A stretch of 64,000 nt of DNA from Thermincola ferriacetica (lineage in GTDB: Bacteria > Bacillota > Thermincolia > Thermincolales > Thermincolaceae), in assembly GCF_001263415.1 (NCBI RefSeq), contig NZ_LGTE01000010.1:33918-97917 (forward strand), written 5' to 3'. Under the pieces are notes generated by a model that was given only the letters and a program-made list of their open reading frames with translations, did no database searches and was not told the DNA's origin. The position numbers and the translations under genes are program-made. Positions 56,106-64,000 of this stretch are shown here, one piece after another. The stretch's first letter is position 1. The number at the start of each line of letters is the position of its first letter.

Positions 56106-56555
56106 TTGCGCAGACTTATTTGGCGGGGTATAGTTTTTGTTTACCGGGAGATGTTTACCGGTGTGCTGTTGGGGCTAACGGCCCTGTTTTTAGTTGTCAA
56201 ACTGGCTCCCGGCGGTGATATTAACGCGGGTTTGGTAGCGGTTTTCGGTTTAGGGGCGGGTTTGTTGAAAGGTTTTAGTAAATTTCTCTTGCTTGAAATG
56301 GTAAACAGGATACCGGCCAACGAATACAGCAAGAACTACCCCAGGTTTAAAATTCTTTTTTTATGGCTTGGTGTTTTTGCCTTAACGGCCATAATAAATT
56401 ACGGGTTTAACATTTCCAACTGGTTTACCGAACCGTCCAGGCTGATTGCCAAAAGTCCCCTTTTTAGGGGTATTCCGGTTATTCACGTGGAAATAGCTTT
56501 AATATTCCTGTTTTGTTTGGGCATTATCAGTCACATATACGAGCCGCCACTTTAA
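56106..56555 (+). CDS. Four-helix membrane protein of unknown function
   Basis: A 149-residue protein with about four hydrophobic segments and an N-terminal RRLIWRGIVFVYREMFTG. The start is TTG with GGAGTGAG upstream. Family not recognised. It is followed by a hairpin that overlaps the next gene's ribosome binding site. Confidence 0.65.
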   Translation: MRRLIWRGIVFVYREMFTGVLLGLTALFLVVKLAPGGDINAGLVAVFGLGAGLLKGFSKFLLLEMVNRIPANEYSKNYPRFKILFLWLGVFALTAIINYGFNISNWFTEPSRLIAKSPLFRGIPVIHVEIALIFLFCLGIISHIYEPPL

Positions 56556-56566
56556 TTTCAAATATT

Positions 56567-56610
56567 AAATCACCTTTCCGGAGATAATATCAAAGGAGGT
56601 GATTTTTTTT
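56567..56610 (+). promoter_or_regulatory. Terminator-like hairpin that contains a ribosome binding site
   Basis: AAATCACCT (56567-56575) pairs with AGGTGATTT (56597-56605), followed by T to 56610. The 3' arm is part of the ideal site AAAGGAGGTGA (56592-56602) for the TTG start at 56609. The hairpin could both terminate upstream transcripts and hide the site. Confidence 0.6.
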
Positions 56611-56758
56611 GACGACACCTTGTTTTGCCGAATGCGTGCATGCTAAAGACGGCGAATGCCGACTGAACATTATCGGCAGCGACAGACTGTCGGAATTTGA
56701 ATGTCAGTGCGAACATTTTAAACCAAGGCATATGTTTAAACAGAGTGAAATACTTTAG
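56609..56758 (+). CDS. Small cysteine-rich protein
   Basis: A 49-residue protein (TTPCFAECVHAKDGECRLNI) with Cys at 5, 9, 17, 32 and 34. The perfect ribosome binding site argues for a real gene. The C-x3-C-x7-C...C-x-C pattern recalls small DUF1540-like metal-binding proteins of Clostridia, but that is not certain. The first base of TTG directly follows the hairpin T run. Confidence 0.65.
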   Translation: MTTPCFAECVHAKDGECRLNIIGSDRLSEFECQCEHFKPRHMFKQSEIL

Positions 56759-56913
56759 CACCGGTGAAAAACTTTAACGGCTGTATTATTGCACAAATGA
56801 TTGGTTATTATGCTGACAGAAGTCAGCTTTTTTCATGTTTTGGATTGTTGTTGCAGGATATTGCGAAATGATGTTGAAAAAAGAAATATTTCAAGGTCGG
56901 ATGGAGAGAGAAT

Positions 56914-57189
56914 ATGAAGAGACAAAAATGCAGAGTATGTGGGAAATTACGCCTGACACCGGCAATTGTGCCGGAAAAATGGGTTTGTTCCGCCTGCAGG
57001 CAAAAAATCCGTGAAATGATGGAATCACCTACGGAAGGTCCTAAACGGGCCTGTCCCAAATGCAAACTGTTAAAAAAAGGAGAATGCCCTTTCGGCGACC
57101 GGGAGAGGAAGCGCATCATCCGCTGCAATAAATATATTCATAAAGATGCTGACCACGATAAAAAACGTTGGGAGAAATATGAAGTTTAA
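56914..57189 (+). CDS. Small zinc-ribbon protein of unknown function
   Basis: A 91-residue protein with CRVCGK (6-9), CSAC (25-28), and a second set CPKCKLLKKGECP plus a Cys near 70. The spacing fits two zinc sites. GGATGGAGAGA lies before the ATG. It ends one gene before the glycosylase and could be co-transcribed. Family not recognised. Confidence 0.7.
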   Translation: MKRQKCRVCGKLRLTPAIVPEKWVCSACRQKIREMMESPTEGPKRACPKCKLLKKGECPFGDRERKRIIRCNKYIHKDADHDKKRWEKYEV

Positions 57190-57213
57190 TTAACGGCAAA
57201 GAGGGGATGGCAA

Positions 57214-57912
57214 CTGAAAACCAAAGCAACGAAAACTTTAGAGAAACTGCAGCATATATACGACCTTATGTTTGCCTACTTTGGACCCAGGAATTGGTGG
57301 CCGGGAGAAACCAGGTTTGAAATTATAGTGGGCGCAATACTAACCCAAAGCGTGGCTTGGCGGAATGTGAGCAAAGCAATAGAAAATCTGCGGGCTGCGG
57401 GTATTCTTACACTGGAGGCGATGTATAAGGCGCCTATCGAGGAAATTGAAAAACATATTGTGCCTACTTTGTACTGGCGGATGAAGGCTAAGAAACTTAG
57501 GGCTTTTGTTAATCATATAATGGACAACTACCATGGCGATCTGGATAAATTTCTGCAGAAAGATAAGGAGGAGTTGCGTAGGGAACTTCTTAGCTTGTAT
57601 GGAATCGGCCCTGAAACAGCCGACAGTATAATCTTATATGCTGCCGAGCAACCTGTTTTTGTGGTGGATGCGTATACCAGGCGAATATTTCACCGGTTGG
57701 GGTTTTTTGAGGAATCCGTTAGTTATGATGAGATGCAGCAATTTTTTATGAAACATATTCCACCGGATGTACGTTATTATAATGAATACCATGCCCTTAT
57801 TGTGGGTATAGGAAATAGGTTTTGTTCCAACAAGAAACCCGACTGTGGCAATTGCCCGATACAGTCAGTATGCCGTTTTAAACTAAGGAATAAGGTTGAA
57901 AATGAAGGATAA
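57214..57912 (+). CDS. Endonuclease III-like DNA glycosylase, apparent CTG start
   Basis: A 232-residue HhH-GPD glycosylase. FGPRNWWPGETRFEIIVGAI, hairpin LYGIGPETADSI, the catalytic Asp in VFVVDAYTRR and the cluster CSNKKPDCGNCPIQSVC (C-x6-C-x2-C-x5-C) are present. Homologues extend N-terminally of the first ATG (57268). The upstream in-frame codons back to the stop at 57187 contain no ATG, GTG or TTG; CTG 57214 follows GAGGGGATGG at a correct distance. Substrate not known; the Lys of bifunctional EndoIII is not evident. Confidence 0.85.
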   Translation: MKTKATKTLEKLQHIYDLMFAYFGPRNWWPGETRFEIIVGAILTQSVAWRNVSKAIENLRAAGILTLEAMYKAPIEEIEKHIVPTLYWRMKAKKLRAFVNHIMDNYHGDLDKFLQKDKEELRRELLSLYGIGPETADSIILYAAEQPVFVVDAYTRRIFHRLGFFEESVSYDEMQQFFMKHIPPDVRYYNEYHALIVGIGNRFCSNKKPDCGNCPIQSVCRFKLRNKVENEG

Positions 57913-57928
57913 CTCTCATCCGCAAAAA

Positions 57929-57965
57929 GAATGGCCTTTTACGCTGTTTTTGGCCATCCTTTTTT
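57929..57965. terminator. Terminator between converging genes
   Basis: ATGGCC (57931-57936) pairs with GGCCAT (57952-57957), followed by TCCTTTTTT. The other strand also has a T-rich exit, so it may serve both neighbours. Confidence 0.55.
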
Positions 57966-58008
57966 AATGGTGAACTGTCGTTAAAAAAACTGTTACCGGA
58001 AGCAAAAT

Positions 58009-58311
58009 TTATGTCGGCAAAATTTTGTATGAGGCGTAAGTAGGCTGTTTTTCCAACTGGGGCAGTACCTTGAGGAAAAGTCTTCTGGCTTTGGGGTCTC
58101 TTTTTAAGTTTGTGATGGCATTGGAATAGCTGACCTGGTCCTGCCATTTCGATATTAATAAAACTTCTGCGGGATTATCCAGGTTTTGCAGGACTGTGGC
58201 TTCGAGACAACCTTTTTGTTCAGCGCCCAGTGCAGAGTTTTCGAATACGGTTTCCAGGCCCTTGGCTTCCATACCTGGCTTGAATACAAGACGGCCAATG
58301 GATATAATCAT
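58009..58311 (-). CDS. Antibiotic biosynthesis monooxygenase-like (ABM fold) protein
   Basis: A 100-residue protein with FKPGMEAKGLETVFE and VLLISKWQDQVSYSNA, which fits the dimeric ABM ferredoxin-like fold; Trp and neighbouring residues are those of heme-degrading or quinol monooxygenases, but activity cannot be assigned. GGGAGGT upstream of the ATG supports the start. Confidence 0.7.
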   Translation of the reverse strand: MIISIGRLVFKPGMEAKGLETVFENSALGAEQKGCLEATVLQNLDNPAEVLLISKWQDQVSYSNAITNLKRDPKARRLFLKVLPQLEKQPTYASYKILPT

Positions 58312-58470
58312 TTATATAATACCTCCCTGACAGTTGCTGATTATTTCTGAATATAATATGTCGGCTAAATATGAAATGTACCCTTTGGAAAATTGTTTTG
58401 GGAAAAGATGAATTTTTTGACCTGAATAAGCATATTTATAATTTGTCGGTAAATTTTAAGGGGGGATAAA

Positions 58471-58617
58471 ATGAGTAAAGATTTGATAAATCAGATTTTG
58501 GAAGAAATCGGGCTGGAAGCAATTCACAATGACGACCAAATTCCAGAGGCGGAAAAAATAAAGGAGCAGAAGGAAAATACAATAAATCCCGGTAAGGAAA
58601 GTAAAATACAATATTAG
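58471..58617 (+). CDS. Small charged protein of unknown function
   Basis: A 48-residue protein (MSKDLINQILEEIGLEAIHN) preceded by AAGGGGGGA. It begins with an amphipathic helix and continues highly charged. Terminator hairpin follows. No family recognised. Confidence 0.5.
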   Translation: MSKDLINQILEEIGLEAIHNDDQIPEAEKIKEQKENTINPGKESKIQY

Positions 58618-58656
58618 CCGGAAAGCTGGTTTATAATAATACAAATAACATGAAAA

Positions 58657-58681
58657 GAAACACGACATTTTGTCGTGTTTC
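58657..58681. terminator. Terminator-like hairpin
   Basis: GAAACACGAC (58657-58666) pairs with GTCGTGTTTC (58672-58681). The T run is inside the stem; it works similarly on both strands. Confidence 0.55.
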
Positions 58682-58737
58682 GCCAATTTATCCGACCTTT
58701 TATCAGACTTTGGACCTGTATCATGTTATGATTTAAA

Positions 58738-58812
58738 TGGTGCGCCCGGTAGGAATCGAACCTACGCACCAGGTTCCGGAGACCTGTGCTCTATCCACTG
58801 AGCTACGGGCGC
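58738..58812 (-). tRNA. tRNA-Arg(CCG)
   Basis: On the minus strand the acceptor stem GCGCCCG pairs with CGGGCGC, followed by the discriminator A and an encoded CCA (58738-58740). The anticodon stem CAGGT/ACCTG holds the loop CTCCGGA, anticodon CCG. The T loop GTTCGATTC is normal. The D arm reads GCTCAGTGGATAGAGC. Confidence 0.95.
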
Positions 58813-59103
58813 ATATGATGATTTGCACAATAAATAGTCTAACGGAAAATTGGGCCGATGTCAAGTAAGACCTTAAAATACTAGACAAATCAAGTAAAAA
58901 AGGAAAAACAATCAGATTGAACATTAGTAATATGCATATTAGAATATATAATATAGTAAATATAAAATTGGTATATTGGTATATACTGGAGCCCGCTGCT
59001 ATTTACTATAAGGGTATAAATTAATATTAGTGGCAAAAAGCCAAAATTGTTGGTAAAATTAATACAAAAGTGTTATTTACGCATTATAATGGTGGGGATA
59101 GTG

Positions 59104-61461
59104 ATGGCAAGGGTTCTGAAAAATGTTTCCAAAATTTCGGGAATATACGGGCAACCAGGAGAAGAAAAGGTATCCTCACTTTTGGAAAAGAGCCTTCCTG
59201 AGGATTACGTAGTCTTAAATTCTCCCAGGATATTTTACCATGGGGCCACTATCGACATTGACCATGTCGTTATTGGCCCTAATGGTGTTTTTGTCATTGA
59301 GAGCAAGAATATGCACGGTAAAATATCCGGCGGATTAATGGGAAACTGGACACAGGAACGAAAAAGGTCCGGAAAAAACAAAAAAGTCAAAATAGGAAAC
59401 CCCGCCAACCAGGTAAACCATTACGCCAAGATTGTCAAGTCCTATACAACGGTTCGTTACTTAAATGAATACGGAGATAAGGTGAGTGTCAAGGTATACC
59501 CCATAGTTGTTTTTGTGCATGAAGAAGCAGACCTCAGTACAATGGAGTTTACCAGACCCGGTTATGTGGGCAGGGTAAAAGTGTTGAAGCTGGATGAACT
59601 GGTCGATTACATTCATACCAGGGAAGGGGCCAGTTACTCCAGGGAAGACATCGCACATTTTGCCGAAATCCTTGTTCCGGCGGAGCATAGGGATCAGACA
59701 GAGTATTTTGCTCCGGGATTCCTTACGGAACAACTGGGGCAAAATGTACACAGATATGAAATTTATGAGGAAATCGGCCGAGGGAATTTTGGGACTGTTT
59801 TTCGTGGGTTTGATATAAAACTGGACAGGGAAGTTGCCATTAAAAAAATGCATAGTAAACAAAAGGACCCCGAAGCCGTCCGCAGGTTTTTCCGGGAAGC
59901 CCAGATTAATGCTAAGCTAAACCATGAAAACATAGTAGCTGTTTATGACTACTATGAAGATAACGGGGATTATTACCTGATCATGGAATACATTGACGGG
60001 ATAACCCTGGAAGAATACCTGCATGATAAAAAGCCCGGGTGGCAAGAAACCTACAACATTATTGAGCCCGTCTGTGCAGCTCTGGAGCATGCCCATGCTA
60101 ACCACGTTGTGCACCGGGACTTAAAACCGGCCAATATTTTGCTCACCGGGGATATGAAGGTAAAAGTATCAGATTTTGGTATTGCGCGTTTAACAGAGGA
60201 TTCTTCGTTAACCCAGACCCTGGCCGGCATAGGAACTCCTTCTGTGATGGCTCCTGAACAAATAACCGGTAAAAAGGTTGATGAAAAGACGGACATTTTT
60301 GGCCTGGGAGTGCTGATGTACCTGCTATTGACGGGGGACTATCCTTTTACCGGTGGGCATATCGGGGAATTAGTGAATAAAGTATTGTATCAGGAACCGG
60401 CTCCCATTAAGGAAAAAAATCCGCAAGTCCCGTCCATGGTTGCCGATGTTGTCATGAAATGCCTCGCCAAGGAACCGGAACAAAGGTTTCAGTCTGTAAC
60501 TGAACTGCGAGAGGCTTTATACTATGTATTTGTAAAGGAGCAACCCTATTTGAAAGGTACCGGTCAGTTGTCCGGAGGTCGTTACCGGAGATGGGTCCAA
60601 AAGCTGCCTGCTCCTTTGCGAGGGTTAATGGCCAGTGAACGAAAGTTTTTAACCACTGTAACGCTGGTAACTCTGGTTATTATCATTTTTCTTGTGAGTT
60701 ATCAGGCCTACAGTGATTCGAGAAAAGCAACGGGCGATTTTCTGCAAACTGCTCAATACGGTTTTACCAATGAAAACCTCAGGACATTGTACTCCGACCC
60801 TGCCAAATTCAAAGGAGTACCTGTTAACCTGGTGGGTAAAATTGAGAAGATTTTACAACTGACCGATACCACCACTATTTTTACCATTACTGTAGAAGGT
60901 GATAATGTACCCTTTAAAAACTTGATTGTAGAATACCGCAAACCTCATTTCATGCTACAGTATTCCGAGTATATCAAAGTTGTGGGCAGTGTGCAAATCA
61001 AAAACGGCATCAAAGGTAGTAAAGGCAGCACGCCGATTATTGTGGCCGATAAGATTGAACCGGTAGAGGATCCATGGTCTGTTTTGGCCCCCACTGTGTT
61101 GACGGTTTATCCGAATAAAGCGGTGAATATGGATGGTGAAGTGGTAAATATTAACCGGGTGGAGTTTGCGACCAAAGAGACCAGGTTATTTATAACCGTT
61201 GCAAACTACTCCCGCCATAAAGCCTATTTTGTTTTATCAAAACCGATTGGACGTCAGGGTAACAGGGTTTTCAGAGAAATCCCCAACCGGTATGGAATTT
61301 TTTCACAACCGACCCTTGAGTTAATGCCCGGAGAATATATAGATGAGGTAGTTTTCCTGGAACCTATGGACCCGAAGGAAAAGTCGGCACGGTTTATTTT
61401 TGGTTCCGATTTAAATATTGCTGACACCGAAAAACCATATATTTTGGATATTTCCTGGTAA
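59104..61461 (+). CDS. NERD domain-Ser/Thr protein kinase fusion
   Basis: A 785-residue membrane protein. An N-terminal NERD nuclease-related domain (about 25-140) has DHVVIGPNGVFVIESKN, with the Asp and the ExK of the PD-(D/E)xK fold. The Hanks-type kinase (about 218-480) has IGRGNFGTVF, VAIKK, HRDLKPANI, DFG and APEQ, all intact. A transmembrane helix follows near 520-540, then an extracytoplasmic part with an OB-like region (FKGVPVNLVGKIEKI). GGTGGGGAT sets the ATG over an upstream GTG. The neighbourhood gives no clue to the signal. Confidence 0.88.
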   Translation: MARVLKNVSKISGIYGQPGEEKVSSLLEKSLPEDYVVLNSPRIFYHGATIDIDHVVIGPNGVFVIESKNMHGKISGGLMGNWTQERKRSGKNKKVKIGNPANQVNHYAKIVKSYTTVRYLNEYGDKVSVKVYPIVVFVHEEADLSTMEFTRPGYVGRVKVLKLDELVDYIHTREGASYSREDIAHFAEILVPAEHRDQTEYFAPGFLTEQLGQNVHRYEIYEEIGRGNFGTVFRGFDIKLDREVAIKKMHSKQKDPEAVRRFFREAQINAKLNHENIVAVYDYYEDNGDYYLIMEYIDGITLEEYLHDKKPGWQETYNIIEPVCAALEHAHANHVVHRDLKPANILLTGDMKVKVSDFGIARLTEDSSLTQTLAGIGTPSVMAPEQITGKKVDEKTDIFGLGVLMYLLLTGDYPFTGGHIGELVNKVLYQEPAPIKEKNPQVPSMVADVVMKCLAKEPEQRFQSVTELREALYYVFVKEQPYLKGTGQLSGGRYRRWVQKLPAPLRGLMASERKFLTTVTLVTLVIIIFLVSYQAYSDSRKATGDFLQTAQYGFTNENLRTLYSDPAKFKGVPVNLVGKIEKILQLTDTTTIFTITVEGDNVPFKNLIVEYRKPHFMLQYSEYIKVVGSVQIKNGIKGSKGSTPIIVADKIEPVEDPWSVLAPTVLTVYPNKAVNMDGEVVNINRVEFATKETRLFITVANYSRHKAYFVLSKPIGRQGNRVFREIPNRYGIFSQPTLELMPGEYIDEVVFLEPMDPKEKSARFIFGSDLNIADTEKPYILDISW

Positions 61462-61464
61462 CGG

Positions 61465-61507
61465 CCCGCCTGTTGAAACAAAGCGCAACAGGCGGGTATT
61501 TTATTAT
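61465..61507 (+). terminator. Terminator of the NERD-kinase gene
   Basis: CCCGCCTGTTG (61465-61475) pairs with CAACAGGCGGG (61486-61496), then TATTTTATT. Confidence 0.85.
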
Positions 61508-61584
61508 TTCCAGTGGAGAATAATAAGTGGAGAACAAGACTTGTGTAGGAAAAGCAATCAAAGTATACAGGGAAGATAAGAAAG

Positions 61585-62082
61585 ATGCCGCAGGTGGCTA
61601 ATAATATTGTTAAAGTGGCGCCCTTAATGGCAAAAATGGGATGCTCCCGCATACTTGACTTTGGCGCCGGAACATTTCGCAATACCAGGTATTTACAGGG
61701 ATTGGGCTTTTCGGTAATAGCGGTGGAAAAAACGCCGGTCATTGAGAAATTCGCCCGGTTTAAACCGGGCGAAAACCAGATTATAAGCGTGATTTCGCCG
61801 GCGGTTATAGAAACCTGGCCGGGCACTTTTGATGCGGTGGTTTGCACCTTTGTTATGAACCTGCTGGATAATGCCACAAATTCACGGCTGGTATCAATTT
61901 TTCAGGATATACTTAAAAGGGACGGTTTAGTTTTTGTCGAGGTAAAGGAAATGCGTACCGCCCGCACTTCTAACGGTATGACTTTAACGGCATTAGACCG
62001 GTTATTTTTAAACAGGGGATTTTTCCGCCTGGCTGATTTCCGCGGCTGTTATTCGATAGGCGCTCTGTACAGGAGAATATAA
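61585..62082 (+). CDS. Class I SAM-dependent methyltransferase, 5' end possibly frameshifted
   Basis: A 165-residue protein. ILDFGAGTFRNTRYLQGLGF is motif I, VIAVEK the acidic motif II, and FDAVVCTFVMNLL motif IV. Substrate unknown. A second frame upstream, GTG 61527 to TAA 61599, reads ENKTCVGKAIKVYREDKK with its own ribosome binding site. Such an N-terminus would suit this family, so one base may have been gained or two lost near 61584. As it stands, the ATG at 61585 has GGGAAG at about the right distance. Confidence 0.75.
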   Translation: MPQVANNIVKVAPLMAKMGCSRILDFGAGTFRNTRYLQGLGFSVIAVEKTPVIEKFARFKPGENQIISVISPAVIETWPGTFDAVVCTFVMNLLDNATNSRLVSIFQDILKRDGLVFVEVKEMRTARTSNGMTLTALDRLFLNRGFFRLADFRGCYSIGALYRRI

Positions 62083-62180
62083 ATGTACGGACAGGGATAA
62101 ATGATTCCTCCGCTCCGGTCAAAGTCTCTTACTGCATAACCGCTCCCGCTTACGCGGATTGCGGACTGATGGATGATCGA

Positions 62181-62753
62181 TTAAGCCCGCTCAAGTTTTT
62201 GTGTTTTATGATATTTTGGTTCCGGTCTGTTATAAATTTTTTTTTGTTCAGAGGTAAGTTCTGTCGGTGCAAGATAATTATTTTGCGGTTTTGTATCAAA
62301 TAAAGAGGGATGGCCGAGTTTGGCGGCAACCGTTGTTGTAACCAATCCGTATGCAGCATGGCTGACCATGTATGAAAGATTACTGGCTGCATCTTTCGGT
62401 CTTATTTGGTTTATGGGTAAAGTGCCCAAAACAAAAGTAATTAACGAGCCCATGGCTATACCTGAGGTAATTCCTTTCGTTATGATATGGTCCCGCCCGG
62501 TTTTGGACAGTAAAGATACTGAGGCAATACCACCCAACATACCCATGCCGAAATCAAGTAACCCTCCGAGGATTTGTCCTTTTATATTAAGGGCTTCCTT
62601 CCGGTTTGATACCCAGACACCGGCCGCAGTCTCGCGGAAGGAGCGCTGGGATATCTTTTTTTTGATGGAGATTTCATCAATGGCCATTTTTATAGTATTT
62701 CCAGCTAAACCGGCTACAACACCCAACAAGAATCTGTCTTTAATTTTGAACAA
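62181..62753 (-). CDS. Membrane protein of unknown function
   Basis: A 190-residue protein with about four hydrophobic segments (GVVAGLAGNTIKMAIDEISI; GGLLDFGMGMLGGIASVSLL; GSLITFVLGTLPINQI; SYMVSHAAYGLVTTTVAAKL) and a polar C-terminus. It resembles the DUF1440/YqhR-like proteins of Firmicutes, uncertainly. AGGAGTGG sets the TTG start at 62753; the ATG at 62771 lacks a site. Confidence 0.7.
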   Translation of the reverse strand: MFKIKDRFLLGVVAGLAGNTIKMAIDEISIKKKISQRSFRETAAGVWVSNRKEALNIKGQILGGLLDFGMGMLGGIASVSLLSKTGRDHIITKGITSGIAMGSLITFVLGTLPINQIRPKDAASNLSYMVSHAAYGLVTTTVAAKLGHPSLFDTKPQNNYLAPTELTSEQKKIYNRPEPKYHKTQKLERA

Positions 62754-62873
62754 CTTGACCACTCCTAACATGTGTCTTTTTTATTGTTTATATTGTTAGT
62801 TATTAATGCTTTTATTATTATTGGAGTGTATAGTAAAAATATGGAACGGCTGCCTCGTTTTCATGTATTATTT

Positions 62874-62902
62874 ATGCCGCGCAGCGTACAGCGGCGCGGC
62901 AT
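62874..62902. repeat. GC-rich inverted repeat in the intergenic region
   Basis: ATGCCGCGC (62874-62882) pairs with GCGCGGCAT (62894-62902). Only a short T stretch follows. The rest of 62754-63015 holds no convincing gene. Confidence 0.5.
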
Positions 62903-63015
62903 TTCGGCGGTTAGGCCAAGTTGGGGTAAAAGAAAAACTCCCGTTATTGGGAGCGCGATTTTGATGGTTTACGCATTGATGTTTTGGCTAACCCCCTGTC
63001 AGACTGTATGAGCAT

Positions 63016-63483
63016 TTATACAGCTTCAGCCATATCCCGGCCAATAACCTTCTCTAAATCAAGGATTATGACCAATCCCGATTCCATTTTGGCCACCCCG
63101 GTGATGTAATTTTCGTCTACGGTAGAAGTGAGAAGAGAGGATGGTTTTTCAATTACACTGCCGGAAATCATGACTACCTCGGAAACGCCGTCCACCACTA
63201 TACCCACGGTACTGTTGCCGGCTTCTACCACAATTATCCGCGTTTTTCCCATATCCCCGGCTTCCGGGAAATTGAATTTTTTCCGCAGGCTGACGATGGG
63301 AATCACATGTCCTCTCAGGTTAATTATTCCCTCTATAAATTCTGAACTCCCTGGCATATGGGTAGGTTCCTGGTAAACTATAATCTCCTTGACCTTGTTG
63401 ATGTCTATGCCGAAAACTTCGGAACCCAGCCGGAAAACGACATATTGCTTTTCTTCTTCTGAAATTTGGCTCAATTGCTCCAC
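63016..63483 (-). CDS. cheW: CheW chemotaxis adaptor
   Basis: A 155-residue CheW that links receptors to CheA. QYVVFRLGSEVFGIDINKVK, GSSEFIEGIINLRGHVIPIV and TRIIVVEAGNSTVGIVVDGV are conserved. The GTG start sits 3 bases after the receptor gene's stop; a TTG nine bases inside is an alternative. The order receptor-cheW suggests a dedicated pair. Confidence 0.94.
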   Translation of the reverse strand: MEQLSQISEEEKQYVVFRLGSEVFGIDINKVKEIIVYQEPTHMPGSSEFIEGIINLRGHVIPIVSLRKKFNFPEAGDMGKTRIIVVEAGNSTVGIVVDGVSEVVMISGSVIEKPSSLLTSTVDENYITGVAKMESGLVIILDLEKVIGRDMAEAV

Positions 63484-63486
63484 CCC

Positions 63487-64000
63487 CTAAACGCGAAATT
63501 TGGCAACTATAGCCTGTAAGTCCTGGGCCATTTTCGCCAATTGTTCCGATGAAGCAGAGATCTCTTCTATGGAGGCAGTGAGTTCTTCTGTGGATGCTGA
63601 TACCTCTTCCGCTGCCGCGGCATTCTCTTCGGATATGGAAGCCACACTCTGCATGGAGGAATTGACCTGCTGGGCAGAAGCCGACATTTCCTCGGTAGCG
63701 GCCGTGTTTTCTTCTGTTATGGCGGCCACGTTGTTAACGGCCTTGGAAACTTCCTGGCTGCTCTGCAAAATATCATTGATCAGGCCCATAATTTTTTGCA
63801 CATGCTCCCCGGCCACCTGCACACCGTTTACTATTTCCTCCAGGGAACGCCCGGCTTCCTGGGCCAGGGTCACACCTTCTTCCACTTCTCTGGTGCCCAC
63901 CTGCATGGATTCTACGGCCACCTTGGTCCCTTTCTGAATATTGGTTATCAGGTCGGCTATTTCCTTGGTGGCTTTACTGGACCTTTCGGCCAGTTTCCTT
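63487..64000 (-). CDS. Methyl-accepting chemotaxis protein (C-terminal part)
   Basis: The last 170 residues of a chemoreceptor; the gene continues past the window edge. It is the adaptation and coiled-coil region: SSKATKEIADLITNIQKGTK, AAITEENTAATEEMSASAQQ and SISEENAAAAEEVSASTEEL carry repeated Glu/Gln pairs that are candidate methylation sites. The CheA/CheW tip lies upstream in the missing part or at about the edge. No C-terminal CheR-binding pentapeptide is seen. Confidence 0.93.
   Translation of the reverse strand, partial: RKLAERSSKATKEIADLITNIQKGTKVAVESMQVGTREVEEGVTLAQEAGRSLEEIVNGVQVAGEHVQKIMGLINDILQSSQEVSKAVNNVAAITEENTAATEEMSASAQQVNSSMQSVASISEENAAAAEEVSASTEELTASIEEISASSEQLAKMAQDLQAIVAKFRV

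Noticed and set aside
62772..63011. 79-codon plus-strand open frame with hydrophobic ends
   Set aside because: No ribosome binding site before the GTG, overlaps the GC-rich inverted repeat, and the translation has no convincing pattern.
63500..63937. 145-codon plus-strand frame opposite the chemoreceptor
   Set aside because: Shadow of the repetitive Glu/Ala/Ser-rich coiled coil on the other strand.

Overview
The window reads as chromosome of a spore-forming, anaerobic Clostridia-type Firmicute, most like the Desulfotomaculum/Peptococcaceae/Moorella neighbourhood (inference). The signs are strong AGGAGG-type ribosome binding sites with frequent TTG/GTG starts, the gene order RNA methyltransferase-rplS-lepB-rbgA-rnhB, an 11-subunit complex I without nuoEFG, the sporulation set prkA-yhbH-spoVR, a Moorella-type flavoprotein-rubredoxin and a zinc-type adenylate kinase.

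Layout. 0-5 kb: translation and ribosome-assembly genes, signal peptidase I, RNase HII and an HD-GYP phosphodiesterase. 5.1-15 kb: one tight operon nuoABCDHIJKLMN, closed by a terminator that sits directly before the yraN ribosome binding site. 15-20.2 kb: yraN, the comM-like ATPase, a small membrane protein, a PAS/AAA+/Fis regulator that has lost GAFTGA, and speE. 20.2-31.6 kb: an accessory and decaying zone. It holds small zinc-binding and coiled-coil proteins, S-layer-homology and other gene remnants, two lone CRISPR-repeat-like sequences, YhaM, a frameshifted ADP-ribosylglycohydrolase with a conserved unknown partner, a pair of related surface proteins, an MNT-HEPN toxin-antitoxin pair, scars of IS256 and IS21, and a truncated second copy of the start of prkA with its leader. 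30.7-36.7 kb: envelope genes (PAP2 phosphatase, broken DedA, glycolipid-type glycosyltransferase, MFS transporter, polysaccharide deacetylase with a YkoP-like tail, phosphoesterase). 37.2-44.1 kb: lipoprotein, two ABC ATPases, a large FtsX/MacB-type permease and a two-component system, which together look like one envelope-stress or antimicrobial-peptide module. 44.3-49 kb: prkA-yhbH-spoVR behind a structured leader. 49.1-64 kb: a YhaO/YhaN-like nuclease pair, DUF2062, Hrb-like protein, adk, a LysR regulator, small Cys-rich proteins, an endonuclease III-like glycosylase with an apparent CTG start, tRNA-Arg(CCG), a NERD-Ser/Thr kinase fusion, a methyltransferase, a membrane protein, and cheW with the end of a chemoreceptor.

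No intact, clearly new multi-gene system stands out. The best leads are the duplicated prkA leader/5' region and its nested-stem RNA candidate, the NERD-kinase fusion, the GAFTGA-less regulator, the ADP-ribosylglycohydrolase/unknown-protein pair, the hairpin that joins a terminator to a ribosome binding site at 56.6 kb, and the long GNRA-capped hairpin at 17.0 kb. All identifications come from reading motifs; no database search was run.
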